From Pseudomonas sp. MWU13-2105 (GTDB lineage Bacteria > Pseudomonadota > Gammaproteobacteria > Pseudomonadales > Pseudomonadaceae), in NCBI RefSeq assembly GCF_023242315.1, contig NZ_JALLIY010000015.1, forward strand, positions 1 through 64,000: DNA of 64,000 nucleotides, read 5' to 3'. The notes beneath the pieces are model-generated. The model saw only the letters and a list, made by a program, of their open reading frames with translations. It did not search any database and had not been told where the DNA came from. Below are positions 62,491 through 64,000 of this stretch, piece after piece (position 1 is the stretch's first letter; each line of letters starts with the position of its first letter). The position numbers and the translations under genes are program-made.

Positions 62491-64000
62491 ATGAGCAAGA
62501 AGATTCACGTTACCGACACTATCCTGCGCGACGCCCATCAATCGCTGCTCGCCACCCGCATGCGCACCGAAGACATGCTGCCGATCTGCGAGAAGCTCGA
62601 CAAGGTCGGCTACTGGTCCCTGGAAGTCTGGGGCGGCGCGACCTTCGACGCTTGCGTGCGCTTCCTCAAGGAAGACCCGTGGGAGCGCCTGCGCCAACTG
62701 CGTGCGGCCTTGCCCAACACCCGCCTGCAAATGCTCCTGCGCGGCCAGAACCTGCTGGGCTACCGCCATTACAGCGACGACGTGGTTCGTGCCTTTGTCG
62801 CCAAGGCGGCGGTCAATGGTATCGATGTGTTCCGTATCTTCGACGCCATGAACGACGTGCGTAACCTGCGGGTCGCCATCGAAGCGGTGAAGGCGGCGGG
62901 TAAGCACGCCCAGGGCACCATCGCCTACACCACCAGCCCGGTGCATACCATCGAGGCGTTCGTGGCCCAGGCCAAGCAGATGGAAGCCATGGGTTGTGAC
63001 TCGGTGGCGATCAAGGACATGGCCGGCCTGCTGACCCCTTACGCCACCGGTGAGCTGGTCAAGGCACTGAAAGCCGAGCAGTCGCTGCCGGTATTCATCC
63101 ACTCCCACGACACCGCCGGCCTGGCCGCGATGTGCCAGCTCAAGGCCGTGGAAAACGGCGCCGACCATATCGACACCGCGATCTCCAGCTTCGCCTGGGG
63201 CACCAGCCATCCGGGCACTGAGTCGATGGTCGCGGCCCTTAAAGGCAGCGAGTTCGATACCGGCCTGGATCTGGAACTGCTGCAGGAAATCGGCCTGTAT
63301 TTCTATGCCGTGCGCAAGAAGTACCACCAGTTCGAAAGCGAATTCACCGCTGTCGATACCCGGGTGCAAGTCAACCAGGTGCCGGGCGGGATGATCTCCA
63401 ACCTCGCCAACCAGTTGAAAGAGCAGGGCGCCTTGAACCGCATGGGCGAAGTGCTGGCGGAGATTCCGCGAGTGCGTGAAGACCTCGGCTTCCCGCCGCT
63501 GGTAACCCCGACCTCGCAGATCGTCGGCACCCAGGCATTCTTCAACGTCCTCGCTGGCGAGCGCTACAAGACCATCACCAATGAAGTGAAGCTGTACCTG
63601 CAAGGCGGTTACGGCAAGGCGCCGGGCGTCGTCAACGAGAAACTGCGGCGCCAGGCCATCGGTAGCGAAGAAGTGATCGACGTGCGTCCAGCCGACCTGC
63701 TCAAGCCGGAAATGGTCAAATTGCGCGGTGATATCGGTGCCTTGGCCAAGTCGGAAGAAGACGTGCTCACCTACGCCATGTTCCCGGATATCGGGCGCAA
63801 GTTCCTCGAAGAACGTGAGGCCGGTACCCTGGTCCCTGAAGTGTTGTTGCCGATTCCTGAGGCCGGCGGTGTACGTTCGGCGGGCGGTGAAGGTGTGCCG
63901 ACCGAGTTCGTTATCGACGTGCACGGTGAAACCTACCGTGTGGACATCACCGGTGTCGGCGTGAAAGCCGAAGGCAAGCGGCACTTCTACCTGTCCATCG
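62491..64000 (+). CDS. pycB: Pyruvate carboxylase subunit B (carboxyltransferase/biotin carrier), partial
   Basis: ATG 62491 opens MSKKIHVTDTILRDAHQSLL, the carboxyltransferase signature. Downstream, GVFRIFDAMNDVRN-like GIDVFRIFDAMNDVRNLRVA and FIHSHDTAGLAAMCQLKAVE (metal His) are visible. It transfers CO2 from biotin to pyruvate. The window ends about residue 503, before the biotin-carrier end. Same family as OadA. Confidence 0.9.
   Translation, partial: MSKKIHVTDTILRDAHQSLLATRMRTEDMLPICEKLDKVGYWSLEVWGGATFDACVRFLKEDPWERLRQLRAALPNTRLQMLLRGQNLLGYRHYSDDVVRAFVAKAAVNGIDVFRIFDAMNDVRNLRVAIEAVKAAGKHAQGTIAYTTSPVHTIEAFVAQAKQMEAMGCDSVAIKDMAGLLTPYATGELVKALKAEQSLPVFIHSHDTAGLAAMCQLKAVENGADHIDTAISSFAWGTSHPGTESMVAALKGSEFDTGLDLELLQEIGLYFYAVRKKYHQFESEFTAVDTRVQVNQVPGGMISNLANQLKEQGALNRMGEVLAEIPRVREDLGFPPLVTPTSQIVGTQAFFNVLAGERYKTITNEVKLYLQGGYGKAPGVVNEKLRRQAIGSEEVIDVRPADLLKPEMVKLRGDIGALAKSEEDVLTYAMFPDIGRKFLEEREAGTLVPEVLLPIPEAGGVRSAGGEGVPTEFVIDVHGETYRVDITGVGVKAEGKRHFYLSI

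Noticed and set aside
62404..63984. 526-codon open frame opposite pycA/pycB
   Set aside because: Antisense to two conserved genes; no start site support.

Overview
The window is a chromosomal segment of a Pseudomonas, most likely from the P. fluorescens group. The evidence is the codon and GC profile of the right two thirds, Pseudomonas-type REP palindromes, and a gene order that closely follows the P. aeruginosa PAO1 blocks PA5532-PA5541 (zinc-starvation cluster), PA5516-PA5519 (pdxY region) and PA5435-PA5443 (uvrD to pyruvate carboxylase). PAO1 numbers are from memory.

Region 1 (about 1-20,136) is a mosaic accessory island rich in predicted defence or conflict genes. It holds a small lipoprotein, an XRE regulator, a zinc-ribbon protein, a frameshifted gene, and a divergent HTH regulator/adenine methyltransferase/SIR2-like module. 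Next is a tight three-gene operon (PRTase-CE-like phosphoribosyltransferase, ORC/CDC6-like AAA ATPase, and an unrecognised third protein). After it come a membrane-anchored coiled-coil zinc-ribbon protein, an unrecognised 379-residue protein, scars of a zinc-ribbon gene and a sirtuin, and a 1303-residue YobI-like membrane P-loop ATPase. A largely non-coding, repeat-rich stretch (15.8-17.6 kb) precedes an AT-rich protein with an HEPN-type R-x4-H motif and a stand-alone caspase-like (His/Cys dyad) protein. The island seems to end in an array of TGCGACAG motifs beside a terminator at 19,959-20,136. About 62 bp of that array and terminator is duplicated at 17,054-17,115, so the last module is flanked by direct repeats.

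Region 2 (20.2-29.6 kb) is ordinary metabolism: alpha/beta hydrolase, LysR regulator, glutathione S-transferase and a PNPOx/FAD/2Fe-2S oxidoreductase; a ProA-like aldehyde dehydrogenase; a LysE exporter divergent from an Lrp regulator; a dihydrolipoamide dehydrogenase.

Region 3 (30.2-35.7 kb) has a complete bufferin-type copper-binding RiPP operon (precursor, MNIO enzyme, partner protein), then cyclopropane fatty acid synthase, cardiolipin synthase and a DUF3617 protein.

Region 4 (35.7-46.7 kb) is a zinc-starvation cluster with two perfect Zur boxes. One lies between the seven-gene folE2-zinc ABC transporter-hisI-gamma carbonic anhydrase-dihydroorotase operon and a divergent amidase. The other serves the COG0523 GTPase genes. 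A 19-codon DksA2 tail lies directly behind the second box, so dksA2 has apparently been deleted here.

Region 5 (46.8-55.4 kb) carries DUF3301, pdxY, a thioesterase, a K+/H+ antiporter, SUKH and Tim44-like proteins, an EamA protein and uvrD. Region 6 (55.6-64.0 kb) carries a PAS-GGDEF-EAL protein, an RpiR/HexR-family regulator, a small charged protein and pycR-pycA-pycB, the last cut by the window end. No rRNA, tRNA, CRISPR array or intact transposase/integrase gene was seen.
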